Source: Polytrichum commune
Taxonomy: Eukaryota > Streptophyta > Polytrichopsida > Polytrichales > Polytrichaceae
Length of the DNA: 64,000 nucleotides
NCBI GenBank assembly: GCA_950295325.1
Contig: OX485804.1
Location: 54,052,429-54,116,428, forward strand
Direction of reading: 5' to 3'
Shown here: positions 1-12,320 of the stretch, one piece after another
Numbering within the stretch: the stretch's first letter is position 1
How the letters are laid out: each line of letters starts with the position of its first letter
Program-made: the position numbers and the translations under genes
The notes under the pieces: generated by a model
What the model saw: only the letters and a program-made list of their open reading frames with translations
Database searches by the model: none
What the model was told of the DNA's origin: nothing

Positions 1-540
1 GAGGGAGGCAATTAGGGATTGAGCCGTCGTTGGTTAGTATGGGTGGGGGCGCCGTCAAGCTGGAGACGGACGGAGTTGAGTGAGAGAGTAAGCGGCAGCA
101 GTAGTATGCAGTAGCTGCTTAGCTTCTTATGTCAATGACTTATGATGATGATGATGATGATGATGGCATTTGGGAGCCAGGCCCGGTCATGGGGAGGCCG
201 TTGGCGTTCGCCTTCTCTCCTCGTCTCTTTGCTAACTTATTATTAAGTTACGCCTTTGCTTGCTTGCTTGCCTGCCTTCTTTCTTTCTCCCTCCCTTCCT
301 CTCCTGCCGAATCACAAGCTTATTAGCCAGCCCAAGACAAGGGGAAGGGGGTCGGGGGGGGGGGGGGGGGGTCGGGAGACGGGGGGCCGGCAGGGGGTCC
401 ACGGGACTGGACCCCAGTGGGTTTTATTTAGTTACTGTTTCTTTCCATCTCTGCCACTGAGTCCTCGGAGCCTCCTTTCGCTGTTGTCTTGGAGTTCTGG
501 CTCTTTGGACGGCGGAGGATCGTACTAGGGAGTCTGCACC
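1..540. other. GC-rich low-complexity block, no supported gene
   Basis: This stretch is richer in G and C than most of what follows. It holds a (GAT)n microsatellite at about 142-164, CTT/CCT-rich runs at 265-305 and an uninterrupted run of 18 G at 354-371. Short open frames cross it, but they are built from the simple repeats and resemble no family I know. It could be the promoter or leader of a gene beyond the left edge, since a similar base mix occurs upstream of the ARID gene at 56.7-58.1 kb. That is only an inference from composition. Confidence 0.4.
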
Positions 541-1010
541 CATTTTGGCCTTCCTAGGGACGTAAGTAAGTCAAGTAACTAACTAGTGAGCATCATGGGC
601 CGGTTGAGACTACCATGGTGAAGAAGGATTTGGGCAAACCAACCCGTGCACTCGTTCCTTGGAGGCAAGGGTTTAGACATCCAACAAGGTACATTTTGGC
701 CTTCCTAGGGACGTAAGTAAGTCAAGTAACTAACTAGTGAGCATCATGGGCCGGTTGAGACCACCATGGTGAAGAAGGATTTGGGCGAACCAATCCATAC
801 ACTCGTTTCTTGGAGGCAAGGGTTTAGACATCCAACAAGGAACATTTTGGCCTTCCTAGGGACGTAAGTAAGTCAAGTAACTAACTAGTGAGCATCATGG
901 GCCGGTTGAGACTACCATGGTGAAGAAGGATTTGGGCGAACCAACCCATAAACTCGTTCCTTGTTGGATGCCTAAATCCTTGCCTCCAAGGAACTAGTGT
1001 ACGGGTTGGT
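541..1010. repeat. 151-bp tandem repeat, three copies, last one followed by an inverted half copy
   Basis: Three direct copies start at 541, 692 and 843, each beginning CATTTTGGCCTTCCTAGGGA, giving a 151-bp period with only scattered differences. The third copy stops at about 960. It is followed at 961-1010 by the reverse complement of the distal third of the unit (GTTGGATGCCTAAATCCTTG and onward). The array therefore ends in a palindrome that could fold as a hairpin. The unit contains a GGTGAAGAAGG motif related to the ends of the element at 1,022-1,240 and 58.6-59.6 kb. No coding capacity is visible. Confidence 0.85.
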
Positions 1011-1021
1011 TCACCCCAGCC

Positions 1022-1240
1022 GGTGAAGAAGTGCACCAGTCGAGAGTTTTAGGGGATTGGAGCAATATGATTGGTTGTGAGATGGGATCTTCACTGGCCC
1101 AGATTTACACTACGGCCAAGACTTTTATGGGAGAACTTTTAACATGGATGGAAAAATGACGTGGTTGCCAACATGGCAACGTTTTTTTCCTAGGGGAGAG
1201 TTCTCCGGAGGTTGAGTTTCTTGTCCGAGGTCGTAGTCGA
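1022..1240 (+). mobile_element. Copy of a dispersed inverted-repeat element also present at 59.2-59.6 kb
   Basis: The stretch from GGTGAAGAAGTGCACCAGTC to TTCTTGTCCGAGGTC matches the reverse complement of about 59,363-59,580, with scattered substitutions and small indels. Shared landmarks in order are a TTTTAGGGGAT motif, an ATGGGTTCTTC-like motif, GGAGAACTT, ATGACGTGGTTGCCA and a T-run followed by GGAGTTCTCCGGAGGT. Both copies contain the small palindrome TTGCCAACATGGCAA. This is a non-coding, probably non-autonomous DNA element of unknown superfamily. Confidence 0.6.
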
Positions 1241-1296
1241 AATTTGCCCGAAGTGATAAGTAAGAGCATGCTTGCATGTTCTCGATACAAACCAAA

Positions 1297-1893
1297 GAGA
1301 GGGGATTATCGTATACGAGCGTACCTCTCATCCACCCAAAAGTAAAAAACATGACATCTGGCAGGGTTGTTGCCCATTGATCTCGAATAACCTTGAGTAG
1401 ATTCAAGGGATTGTTACATCAACCACATAGTGGTTGAAATGACCACGGTCAGTATCTAAGGTGTCAACTAGGCTCTGACTTTGTCATGCAAGTTGGCCAC
1501 GATTATCAATTCTAACAAAGGGAGTTGATACTTTGCTCCTCCTCATGTGTGCAATGAAAAATCTAATTTTGATAGGTCATGTGATTGCGCAACGCACCTC
1601 TATGGTCATTCTAACAAACCACATGGTCGATTTAACAATTCCATGTATTCATTTGGAATCTTTAAAAGTATAACTCCGGTGGCAAATCAACTACAAAAGT
1701 AACCTATGCGTTGCATATTGTTTCATGGCTTTGATTCATCTCAAATAAACTTGAGTGGATTAATTTGAGGTCTTTAAATCTAATTTCCAATGTCAAATTG
1801 TCTTTAAAAAGTAGCCTTTGGGTTGCCTACTATTTCAAGGCTTCTATGTTGGATGCTTGAGATGTACACTTGTATACGATAATTCCCTCTCTC
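1297..1893. mobile_element. Terminal-inverted-repeat element, about 597 bp
   Basis: The left end reads GAGAGGGGATTATCGTATAC. The right end is its imperfect reverse complement, ending ACGATAATTCCCTCTCTC, and the match continues for about 43 bp with roughly eight differences. Both arms include CCTCTCATCCACCCAA or its variant. No transposase frame is present inside. The same terminal motif bounds the shorter element at 2,607-2,845, so the two are probably related non-autonomous elements. No target-site duplication was established. Confidence 0.6.
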
Positions 1894-2606
1894 CATATGA
1901 ACCCATGTAGACCCTTACCGGCAATTTATACATGGTGTTTAACAAAATAGGGTGTCGTGCATTCCTCGGGGAGGTCAATCCCTCTTTAATTAATGCATAC
2001 ACGTGCGCTCAAGTCTTATTTATCCGGGGGCTACTTACCTTGCAAAAAAAATTATAGGGTATGGTATTTTTCAAAATAAAGGTAAATGCTTGTATTTTAA
2101 TACACCCTATCAATAATTATAAATTTTTGGGGGAATCATTTTAAAATGCCCTATTTTATTTATATTGCCAAAGAAAATTGGAAAGAAGATTGCAATTCAA
2201 ATAATGCGTTGAAATTTTCCATCATGGCACGTAAGTAGAGAACATTAATTCCACATTGGATATGTTGGTTCAGTAACATTCAAGCCAACCAACCATCGAA
2301 GTCATCCATCCAAGCTTTTTCAATAGAAAATTACCTCTTTTCATTCACAAACACATACCCTACTCTAGACCCGCTACCCCTAGTAATTGTTTCCACGCTA
2401 TTTTACATGTATTGACTAGATAAAAGGGGCCATTATATGTGATGGTATTTTACATGTAAATATGTTGCATTATTTTAAGACCCCCTATATTATATGTACA
2501 TTTCTTGCAAATTTTATCTAAAATAAATATATTAGACCCTATTTTATATCGCACGTTGTTTCTACAATTTTTGCTAGTGACCTCCTCGAGGTGCATTCTC
2601 ATTATG

Positions 2607-2845
2607 GAGAGAGGAAATTATTGTACACAAGCGTGCCTCTCATTCATCCAACATAATTTTTTTTAAATAGTATGCATCCCATAGGTTATTTTTCTTAGTT
2701 GATTTGACACTGGAATTAGCATTAAAGACCTTGCATTAGTCTACTTGAGGTCATTTGAGCTTAATCTACAACAACTCTATAGGGGTAAAGGTTTTTATGT
2801 TGGGTGGATGAGAAGGTGCGCTCGTATACAATAATTCCCTCTCTC
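2607..2845. mobile_element. Short MITE-like element with about 50-bp inverted repeats
   Basis: The left arm starts GAGAGAGGAAATTATTGTAC and the right arm ends ACAATAATTCCCTCTCTC. Their pairing runs about 50 bp, through CTCATCCACCCAACATAA. At 239 bp with no reading frame it fits a MITE. It shares its ends with the 597-bp element at 1,297-1,893, so it is likely a deletion derivative or sister element. Confidence 0.65.
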
Positions 2846-5800
2846 CTCTCATAATCATCAATTTAGCGGTGCTCTATCCCTTATAAAACCTTCCGCCCCT
2901 TCAAATATTCAACTTCTAGATTGGTCACTTTCAACTCCTCGATAAGGGAATGAACTATCAATACCTCACGATCTTGACCAAATAGAATCTTAGCTTCAAC
3001 TATTTTGTGTAAAGAGTTGTGTATTGTAAGATATTAGTGTTGGTCATGGGACCCTCAAATTATAGATCCTATAAAGAGTGAGCGTGCATGACATATAAAG
3101 ACATTGCTCCCCTCTAAATTAATGTTACATGATTTACCTTTCCTTGTGTTAGAGTTTGGTCTACAACGTGTGATCATGCTCTAAGGTGTGTGGGCCTTAT
3201 GTGCTCATTCTTCCTTATCATACACATGAGTATATCTAATTGATCTAAATTAAGTTAAAGAGAGAGTGTGCTTAAACCGATATTCTAAAATCGTGCACAA
3301 TAAAGGTGGGTTTACACTAGGGTCCAAGACCAAACAACTCCAAAATCAAGCACACCTATTGGTCAAGAGCAATTTTTTGGACCTAAGCCCCCATCCCCTT
3401 AGATTAGTTGCCACCATACATACACCATACAAGCATGGTCCACATATTGAAAGATAGGCATTACACCTTCCCCTTATGTCATTTCCTTCACGAATGAAAT
3501 GAGGATGGTTAATGGGCCATCTTCACATTAGTCAACCAACATTATTGTTCTTCTTTTCTTCTTCATTTTTACCCCATGAGTTTACACTAGGGTTCAGGTC
3601 CACGATATGAAAAAATGAACTCCTGCAAATGTGGCATCACTTTCATGCCAAATCTTTTGTGGTCCCCACTTGCAAAAATACTCCTCCTACTTTGAGAAAC
3701 CAATTTTGAGTGAAGAAGTAAGGTCCATTTATCCTAAGGGGTGTTTTGGACCCCAAGTTTCCTCAATCCAAACCCTACTATAAACCCAACCTAAGATATG
3801 CGGGCCATATGTGGTCATTCTTTTTTTTTTATCAAATGCCTAGTTATATTGAAGTGGTATAAGATAAACCATGTCAAAACCAACACCCTAAACCTTGCAC
3901 AATAGATGCATGTTGATCGCGAAAATGTCAACCATTTGAACATCATGCTCCCATGTTGATTTTGGATTGTTATCCCATAAATCTTTGCATCCCCTTTAGC
4001 TTTAGCATACATATTCTAAAGAAGGCACACTTACTTCAATGTGTTAGAATATCCTATCAATTGTTGAGGATAAACACTTTAAGACTTTGTCAATATAATC
4101 ATGGTATACATGCTCAGTGTTCAAAGGATTGGTGTTAGCCCATTTACCTCATGGCAAGGTTGTAGTAAAAGATGGACACCAAATGACATGCGGTATGATG
4201 AGATTGGACTATATGCTCAAAACATAAACACAATTATAAGCCTAACATTAACTACACTTGAGAGGGTCTTATGTATTGTAAGCACTTAAAGAGACAAACA
4301 ATCTTCACATTGACCTCTTATAAATTTTGCATTTGAACTTTGAATAAAACAACTATAATAGTCGATCTTCGTTGTCAATCATTGCTAGTTGGATGAGACC
4401 ATTTCCGAGCCTCTCCAATGACCATAAATGTTTATGTAGTTGCAAGTGCCCACAATAGACCACACGCCTTATTTGAGTGCTATATAGCAAGGTTTGCAAC
4501 TCAAAACAAACACCAAAATGTTGTGTGTCACAATGAGATTGGACTATGTTCTCTAAGTATATATATATATATATAATTATAATTATAATTATAGGTTCAA
4601 TAATTAACAAAAATTGGGAGAGCATGCATGATGATTTTAGGAGAAAGAGAATCATCACTTTGACCTCCTATAAATATTGCCTATTCTCTCAAAAAATGCA
4701 ACATGAATTGACAATTCTTGCAATTCATCCAAATTCCTAACTCGATGAAGCAATATCCGATACGATCCAACAACAACAAGAAAATGTGGAGTTGAAGGTG
4801 CCCACAATAGGATCACATACCTTGAGGTCCGTGGGTCTTATGTGATCTCTCTTCTAAATCTTATATTAGAAGCATGTGGTTGAGTGGTTGGTATGTGGCA
4901 AGGCTTGTAGCTGAGAACAAACACCAAATAAAGACATGTTATGATATTATTGGACCATGTGCTCACGATGAATTAACCATTTCATGTTCAATAGTGAGCA
5001 CAATTGGGACCGTCTATATGTTTATAGTTTCCCTCTAGACTCTCAAAAGTTTTGCATCTCAGGGGTATGATTTTGAAACCCGCAATGATAATTTGTGTAA
5101 GTCTATATTGCTAAGAGGAAGACAATTCCCAATATGATCCAATGGCTAGACATGTTTGTGGAGTATGAACTTTCCACAAGAAGGCCCGTAGAATAAGGTG
5201 TGTGAATGTATTGTGGATACTTCCACATATCCTAAGTAATTAAATAAGTAAACAAAAATAGCTAAAACACATACACACAAACACACAAACAAACCAAAAA
5301 AAAACAAAAACAAAAACAAAGTGGGTTATTGGATCCAACTGAGAGTTGTGTCATTTGCTTAGCAATTGGAAATCACAAAGATTCTAATTTCAAGTTTCTT
5401 TAAAATCAAAGCCAAGATGTAGAAGTTATAAGAGGTCAAAGTGGAGAATCTACATTGTAGGGCTTCCCAATTGGGAATGAGCATGGAATGTTGTCTAAAG
5501 TAGTTTGTGATGTAATATGTGCTCCATATATATAAGACACCAATTTGGTTCAATAGTTAACATTTGAGAGGGCCTATGTGATCCTTTAAATTGCAAGATA
5601 GTCCTCACTTTGGACACTTCTATCTTCTAGCATCTTAACTTTGATTTTCAAAAGTTGAACGACAACCTTCACGGTTTCCAATGGCTAACATGATAAGCAT
5701 ATTCCTTGTCTAAACCAACAATCAAAATGATATGTGGAGGTGAAAAGTGCCAATAAGGCCACATGTGATGTAAAATACGAGTGTATGGCATGGCCAAGCT

Positions 5801-7659
5801 TGGGATATGTGGCATACATGCTAAGGGGTGAAGTAGAAACCTATGGCCATGGTTAGATGTCTTGTTTCAAAGTTTGGGTGCCACCAATCTTACCAAGAAA
5901 GATAGGGTCGAACAAAATAAAACATATCCCATGTAGCATGTGTGGCTAGTTCAACTAGCTTGAGTAAATCTAGAAAAATCCAAGATTTTTCATGCTAGAA
6001 TTGGAGTTAAATAAATTGAAAACATGATTTTCTTGTCATGATTTATATCCGATTGCATTTCCACCTTAAGTAAGATTGGGAAGTCATGGGAGGGGAGGTT
6101 CAAAGAACAACTCTTCTAGCCTTGGCTAGAACCTATTATGGGCCTAATACTTCTATGTATATTAATTATTTATCCTAATTGAGTCTCATTAGACTAAGTT
6201 GAAGTCCCTAATGTTGATTCCGAGGTCAACTATACCAAAGAAAGAGACGTCTTAGCTACAAGGATGCCAACGTTTTCACCTTCAACTCGTATAGGTGTTA
6301 TGTATCCTTATTTGTGCTCGTAGCTTCCTCCCACGCCCCTCCATTGTCTAGCTTGCTTCCCACACAAGCTCATCTCCCCCCCCCCCCTCCCCCTCTTTCC
6401 TTATGTCATCAAGTTAAGAGGACAACTTGTTCGTTTATTAAGTTTCCAACTATTAACCACCAATGGAATATTAGAAAATGCTTGTCGTTATGTGTGTGTA
6501 TACATCCCCGACACCTTGAACCGAGGAGACTTTGGTGTTGGTGATATGACCACCAATTGAGGCCTTGAAATTCACGCGAGGATTTCCTCAAGTTTTGTAC
6601 ATAAACCTTACAAAACTTTCCATGTGTATTATTGGTCAATTGCTTATTGGAATCTCCATGCTTCATATAATAGTGCATTCGTGGTCACATAGGTAAGCGT
6701 GACCATTCCAAAATCAAATTGGCGTTGACCCTCTCAAGGAACGTTTTCCTTTTTTGCAAACACGATAAAAAAAATCTCCAATTTTATACAACGCACTTCC
6801 TTCTATATTAGCATTTGCATGTCTCAAAGGGCTTGAAAACTGGTTAATAAACTCACATTATACACCTCGTGGTTTACTCTTTCCAAGGCCCACGCTGATG
6901 ATGCAAAAGTTTCCCAATACATGAGGAGTTCTTTTATGCACGCAACTCTATATTAGGAGAGTAGTTCCGCATCTGCAAGGACTAAAAGATGTATTATTAT
7001 GCAACTTAATGGTGCCGTTTCCAAGAGCCGCCAGTCGATTCCATCATGCTCCCGTTCATGAGATCTTTTTGTGCAAAATTTCCCCACAGGTGGAGTTATG
7101 CATGCACATCGTGGTTCCCATCGGAAATACATTCTACGCCTCCATATGAGCCCAAAATGAGTGCTCATATTTGTTTTATGGTTAGAATTTATTTAGAATT
7201 GCATTTGGAGTGTTATTGAAACAATCAAAAGCATAAAAAGAGTGAGGCTTGGTGTGGTTTATGTTTTAGGCTTTAAGCCATTTTGTGTGGTTAAGTAGAA
7301 GCTTAGTGATATTAGGGAGTGTTGTGATTAAGTGAGTAGTGGTTGATGAAGCACGAGGAAGATCCTTGGATTTAAATGGTTGAATTAGGACATGCTCTTG
7401 TTGGTTTTAAGGGGGAAGGTTTAGAGGATAGGATAAGGTCCTACTAAGTAGGAGAAGGTTAAGGGGCTTGTGGTCTTGGGTGCCCTCTCCCCCTCCTCCT
7501 TTTCTCTCTTCATTCTCTCCTCTCCCTCTCCTCTCTCTCTCTCCTTCCCCTTAGGAATGTAAGCTCTTAGATCTAGGATGTATGTGGGAATTAGGTAGGG
7601 GACTTAGTGGGATTAATGGAATTAGGTAGGGGAATTAAATAGGGAATTTAGTATAATTA
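2846..7659. other. AT-rich intergenic sequence without a recognisable gene
   Basis: I see no frame with conserved domain character on either strand. The block has an AT/TAA microsatellite at about 4,557-4,593 and a 12-C run at 6,376-6,387. Degenerate fragments of the TAAGGTAAGC-ended element family occur near 4,190-4,690 and 5,520-5,640, recognisable by GATTGGACTATGT, GGTTCAATA and a CACTTTGACCTC motif. Most open frames are under 100 codons and lack support. Confidence 0.5.
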
Positions 7660-8090
7660 GTTCTGGTTGCAAGGAGGCTACTGGATAATTAGTTGCGGCT
7701 TACCAAAGGAGGTTGCTGGATAATTAGCTTCTGGTGGAAGGAGGCTGCTGGATAATTAGCTGCGGCTTACCAAAGGCTGCTGGATAATTAGTTTCAGGTG
7801 CAAGGGACTGCTAGATAATTAGCTTCGGCTTACCAAGGGACTGCTGGATAACTAGTTCTGGTTGCAAGGAGGTTGCTGGATAATTAGTTTCAGGTGCAAG
7901 GGACTGTTGGATAATTAGCTGCGGCTTACCAAAGGAGGCTGCTGGATAATTAGTTTCTGTTGCAAGGGACTGCTGGGTAATTAGCTTCTGGTGCAAGGAG
8001 GCTGCTGGATAATTAGTTATGGTTGCAAGGAGGCTGCTGGATAATTAGCTGCGGCTTACCAAAGGAGGCCGGCTGGACTAAGTAGCTTCT
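7660..8090 (+). repeat. Compound minisatellite built on GCTGGATAATTAG
   Basis: The motif GGATAATTAG recurs about ten times, each preceded by GGAGGCTGCT or GGGACTGCT. It is followed alternately by CTGCGGCTTACCAAA or TTCTGGTTGCAA/TTCAGGTGCAA. Two alternating linkers therefore give unit lengths of roughly 30 to 45 bp. The order of the two linkers is irregular, consistent with repeated unequal exchange. A minus-strand frame at 7,811-7,996 exists only because the unit happens to stay open and is not treated as a gene. Confidence 0.9.
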
Positions 8091-9190
8091 GATGATTAAT
8101 GATGGACACTGGATCAAGCCAGCTGCGGGTAACATAAGGGAAGAAACTTGATGGTAGGCCAATAGGTTAGGTTATGAATAGTCCATAGAATCATGACATG
8201 ATATTAGTTAGATAATTAGTTCATTAGCAAGGAGACCACAAATCATTAGAAGGTGGCATTAGGGGGATGGACTTGTGGTTGAGTGTGTGGAGTGTAATCG
8301 AGTACGCTAACGACGCCATTATAGAGAAGAGTGTTTTTTAACACTTGTAATCTTGTTGTGGAATAAATTGGTGTGCCAAACATTGATGGGAAATGCAATG
8401 GAAGTTGACGACATGGGAATGGTTTAGCGAGGTTAGTATGAATGTGATCCCCACTCCCTCACCCGGACTAGGACGCTTAAGGGTGGGTGGTTTGGCCTCA
8501 CACTCCACTTGAAGTTTTCTTAACCCACAAGGGTCCAAGAGGTGTAATATATGGCCCACTACACAGTGTTTACAAGCCTCACCAAGTTTGAACATTATCT
8601 TTATGCTTTATGTTTGAACATATCTTTTGTCAAGGAAAAAAGGGAATACACACTCACATGTGACATAAACTATCAAAATATTAAGTATACATGTGCACCC
8701 AAATCGTGTATTTTAACCCAAGTCTACAATAACATTAAGAAAATCCCTCCCATGTTTTACCACGGATACCAAAAAGGATCATCTTCGACACGAGGTGACA
8801 AGACTTTTTTCATAGCCTTGCTTCATATACGCATTTCAAATTCACATATGAGCTCATGGCTATGACCAAGATGAAGCATCTCTCTCTCTCTCTCTCTCTC
8901 TAACCAACACTTTGAAAAATGCATTAGCAAATTGAGGTAAATGTAGATAGGGTTTGTTTGACACAATTGGCTAAGAATGCAATTATGTAGCTCAAAATTA
9001 CATTCATGTGCATGAAGAGGCCTAAATAGGGCCTCTCACACTCTTAAAGGTGAAGGTGAATCACATTCAAGCACATCCAACCCACTCAAAGAGGTCACAT
9101 AGTCCAAAAATTGTTTTGATGGTGTACATAATCTTTACATGTTAATGGAAATAATGTTAGATGATGATCATTGCATGGACCCAACTCAAG
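8091..9190. other. Intergenic sequence with a (CT)n microsatellite
   Basis: No supported gene is seen. A pure CT repeat of about 11 units lies at 8,879-8,901. The 104-codon plus-strand frame at 8,551-8,865 has no recognisable motif and an amino-acid mix typical of random AT-rich sequence. Confidence 0.5.
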
Positions 9191-9199
9191 CACGTCCAT

Positions 9200-9960
9200 T
9201 GCTCAATTGGGTTCCACCCAATGGCCCTTTATCTAGAGTGGAGGTGCCCATAATCGATATAGATATTATGTGCTAGATTTGGAGAAGTATAAGATAGTGC
9301 AAATATTTCATGTGTAGGAAGATAGAAATTAAGAGGATTGCAATTTTTTGGGTAATTTTATTTCTTAAATGAAAGTTATTATGAATTTGTGGAGCCAAAA
9401 GTTGGCCCGAACACATTACTGATGTCTAGAGTATGCCATAACCGCCCATTTCTCCTCACTTTAACATCAAAACCATGAACATGTGTCATGGTAATATTGA
9501 TTCCAACATGATCAAAATTTAGTCAAAGCTTGATTGAAATTATGGCACCCTATATGTTCTTGATTGGGTCTTGATCGGGAATAGGTGCTCCAATTGCAGT
9601 ACATTCTACATGGTCAATTGCACATCTCAAAGGAGTATAGTAGAGGCACCGACGACCAATCACTTAAGAGAATTTGCGCTAGGTTTGGAGAAGTATAAGG
9701 CGGTACAAAAAAATTCCCATATAGGAAGATCTAAATTAGGTCGATTGCATTTTCTGTGTAGTTTTATTCCTTGAATTGAAATTACCGTGAATTTTTGAAG
9801 CTAAGAGTTGGCCCGAACATATTACCGATGTCTAGAGTCTACCATGACTGCTCATATACACCGCTTATTCCTTCTCACTTTAGCACTCAAAACCAAAACA
9901 TGTGTCATGACACTATTGATCGTGACTCGATTGAAATTAAATCCTAACCTGATCTAAATT
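9200..9960 (+). repeat. Diverged tandem duplication, period about 406 bp
   Basis: A block containing TTTGGAGAAGTATAAG at 9,278 recurs with the same order of motifs at 9,684. Shared motifs include AGTTGGCCCGAACA, GATGTCTAGAGT, CTCACTTTA and ACATGTGTCATG. Copies differ at many positions and by small indels, so the duplication is old. No coding content is seen. Confidence 0.75.
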
Positions 9961-12295
9961 GCATCCTAACCAAATTGAAAATACGGTAACCTATAGATTG
10001 CCGATATATAACGATGAGTGTTGTAATACACCAAGTGGTTTACTTACTCTTCCCAAGGGCCCCATTCATGAGATCTTTGATTACAAAACACATCCTCGTT
10101 TGGTGGAGTTAACTTACCTATTTCAACAAAGACCAATCGATAGGCATCTTCCTTGAGATTCATGTTGCTGGCACAAAAGGTGGATTTTGTGTACCAAAGA
10201 CCTCACTTTTCTTGGGGAAAGAACTCCAATGTTTGTATGGCTTTTTCTCATCCCCGACTGCATACCTAGGTAGCAGTGCAGCAGCACCTACGTTTGAAAT
10301 TATCTAATATCATCTGCTTGTTTTGGACATGATAGCGATCCTTCAGTTCAACAACTTCAATACTAGGCTTGCACGGGAGTCGATCGTATGCGTTATCGAA
10401 TTCGACAAGTTTGACAACACAAGTGGCTGGCAAGGCTGCCAAATATAACCCGCCCTAGCTTTATGTGGAGTAGTTTGGAATAAGACCAAGTCCATATAAG
10501 GTAGACGTGCCTAAATCGAACATGGCAATAGTAATTTGGTTACCTATAATTGAGTGGGTAGTTGTGGATTTAAGAACGGATACGTAGAAGACATCTGTTG
10601 AAAAGAGATTGGATTATGTGTCGAGATGTGATGTTTATAGTAGGTGATGCAATCAACATGACTGGGGGGGGGGGGATCTATATGATCACTTAATGAGTAG
10701 GAGAATCTTCACTTTGATAGTGGATCAAACGTCTGGCACTAATTTGCATGTATCGTATCATGTGAGATGTGTTGCAAAGAGAAAGAAAGAAAGAAAAAAA
10801 TCCAAGTAACATGCTTCTAATTGAGTTACGCTTGTTGTCTTCTGTCAAACATGTAAAGAAACACATGTGCTCAGTATTAGGTAGATACATGTGTGAAATT
10901 TTGCTCAAGAATTGTGAAAGTAATCCTATTGGGATGAACAACCCTAATTCGGTTGTTTATCTTAAACGGACAACTATGTTTGAGTGTGTGTGCGGTTAGG
11001 TGTCGATCTAATAACAAGCATGTAAAAAACATTAGTTGATAGAGATTAGAATGTTGCTTGAATTTTGTTAAATAATGTAAACTCAATAGTGAACTCCATG
11101 TGTGGAGCCATCTTTGTGTTTTTGGTGATTGTCCAATCTTCAAGGTTCTTGTAGTTTTCTTTTGTTAATTTATTTACTCCCCCCCTCCCCTTCTAAGAAT
11201 GCCAACCAATCAATCTAATTGTATAGTTCATACAACCAACTAGCAAGTTATTTTGTCATGCTGCAACATTTTGTGCACTTTGGTGTTTTACGTGCATTGA
11301 TTTCTTTTCCAATCGAGCTATTATATTTATATTCATGACTTAATGCTTGGGTTTGGCTAGATTGGAGTTCACCTTTTGAATTTGAATATGAGAATCACCC
11401 AAAATAATTTTGTCATATAAATTGGAAATATACAGTTTAAACTACATATGTTGGTGCCCATGAAATTGCAATGGTCACATGTTTGGCTCAAAAATAAAGT
11501 TGGAAAAATGAGTGGTTTCCTCTCGAGCCTTTGGCACAATGCATTTGTGCTAACAAATGTCGAGTGATAATTAAAATAATGATCGACACCTCTTGCCCTC
11601 TTTGGAACAATGCTTGCAAGGATAATGAGTTTCATAAATTGTTGGACATGCTTACAAACACAAGTTGTTTGGATGTGGGTGGTTCATCTTTGTCACAAGT
11701 TGGAAATTCAGCCACCCCATATTGTTCCACAGAAGCACTTGTTGTGGCAACAATTGCTTTTGACAAAAAGGTGCCTCAATGAATTAGGAAGGTCTTGAAG
11801 ATCTAGCACATTCTTCGCCATATAACAATTTGGCTCATCTAAACAAGTAGGCTTCACCACGTCATCAAAATTGATGGTCAATCACCTGCTTGTATGGAGG
11901 TCATGGGGTATTCCCACCTCCTTAAGTAGGCTAGGATCGCATGATGTCGTACTATTAGTGTATGTAAGAAAACCATGTGGTAAAATAATACTCTCTTATA
12001 GAGTTTCATGTTTAATAATGTGTTAGGATGGGGGATTATGTGCAATCACGAGGAGAAGGGTGTTACTTGATTATACTCTTGCCCCCTTTTTGAAGGAATT
12101 CAAACCAGAGAGAATAACTTGTGATTCTACTCATGGTTATGTTTGTGACATTTGGCAGCATTGCTCTCGTGGTAGTACACAGTTGTATATGCCTTGTTTC
12201 TCTACCTCCTCACTCGTTGGCATGGCCATGGTATTTGTGAGGTATCATGGTTGAACTCACTTTCTCTCGAGATGTATTCTTAGTTGCACCCCACT
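9961..12295. other. Intergenic sequence with element fragments
   Basis: No gene is recognised. Around 10,590-10,720 there is a truncated copy of the TAAGGTAAGC-ended family (AGAGATTGGATTATGTG, then ATCAACATGACT followed by a run of 12 G at 10,664-10,675, then AATCTTCACTTTGATA). At about 10,935-11,030 the 5-prime part of the same family appears (CCTAATTCGGTTG, GTGTGCGGTTAGGTGT). Confidence 0.5.
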
Positions 12296-12320
12296 AAAAA
12301 AAAAAAAAAAAAAAAAAAAA
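12296..12320 (+). repeat. Run of 25 A
   Basis: A pure A25 tract follows CACCCCACT. Such a tract can mark the 3-prime end of a retroposed copy, but the upstream 250 bases show no recognisable tRNA, 7SL, LINE or mRNA sequence, and no flanking target duplication was found. Confidence 0.6.

Noticed and set aside
1..528. Frames starting at 129, 256 and 260
   Set aside because: They translate the GAT, CTT and poly-G repeats (Asp run, Pro/Leu/Ser, Gly run) and overlap one another. No homology signal.
7660..8090. CRISPR-like repeat array
   Set aside because: Units are contiguous, with only two recurring linkers instead of unique spacers, and the DNA is eukaryotic. It is a minisatellite.
12060..12320. 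Processed pseudogene or SINE ending in A25
   Set aside because: The upstream sequence has no recognisable source RNA, tRNA-like boxes or target duplication, so only the A run is reported.
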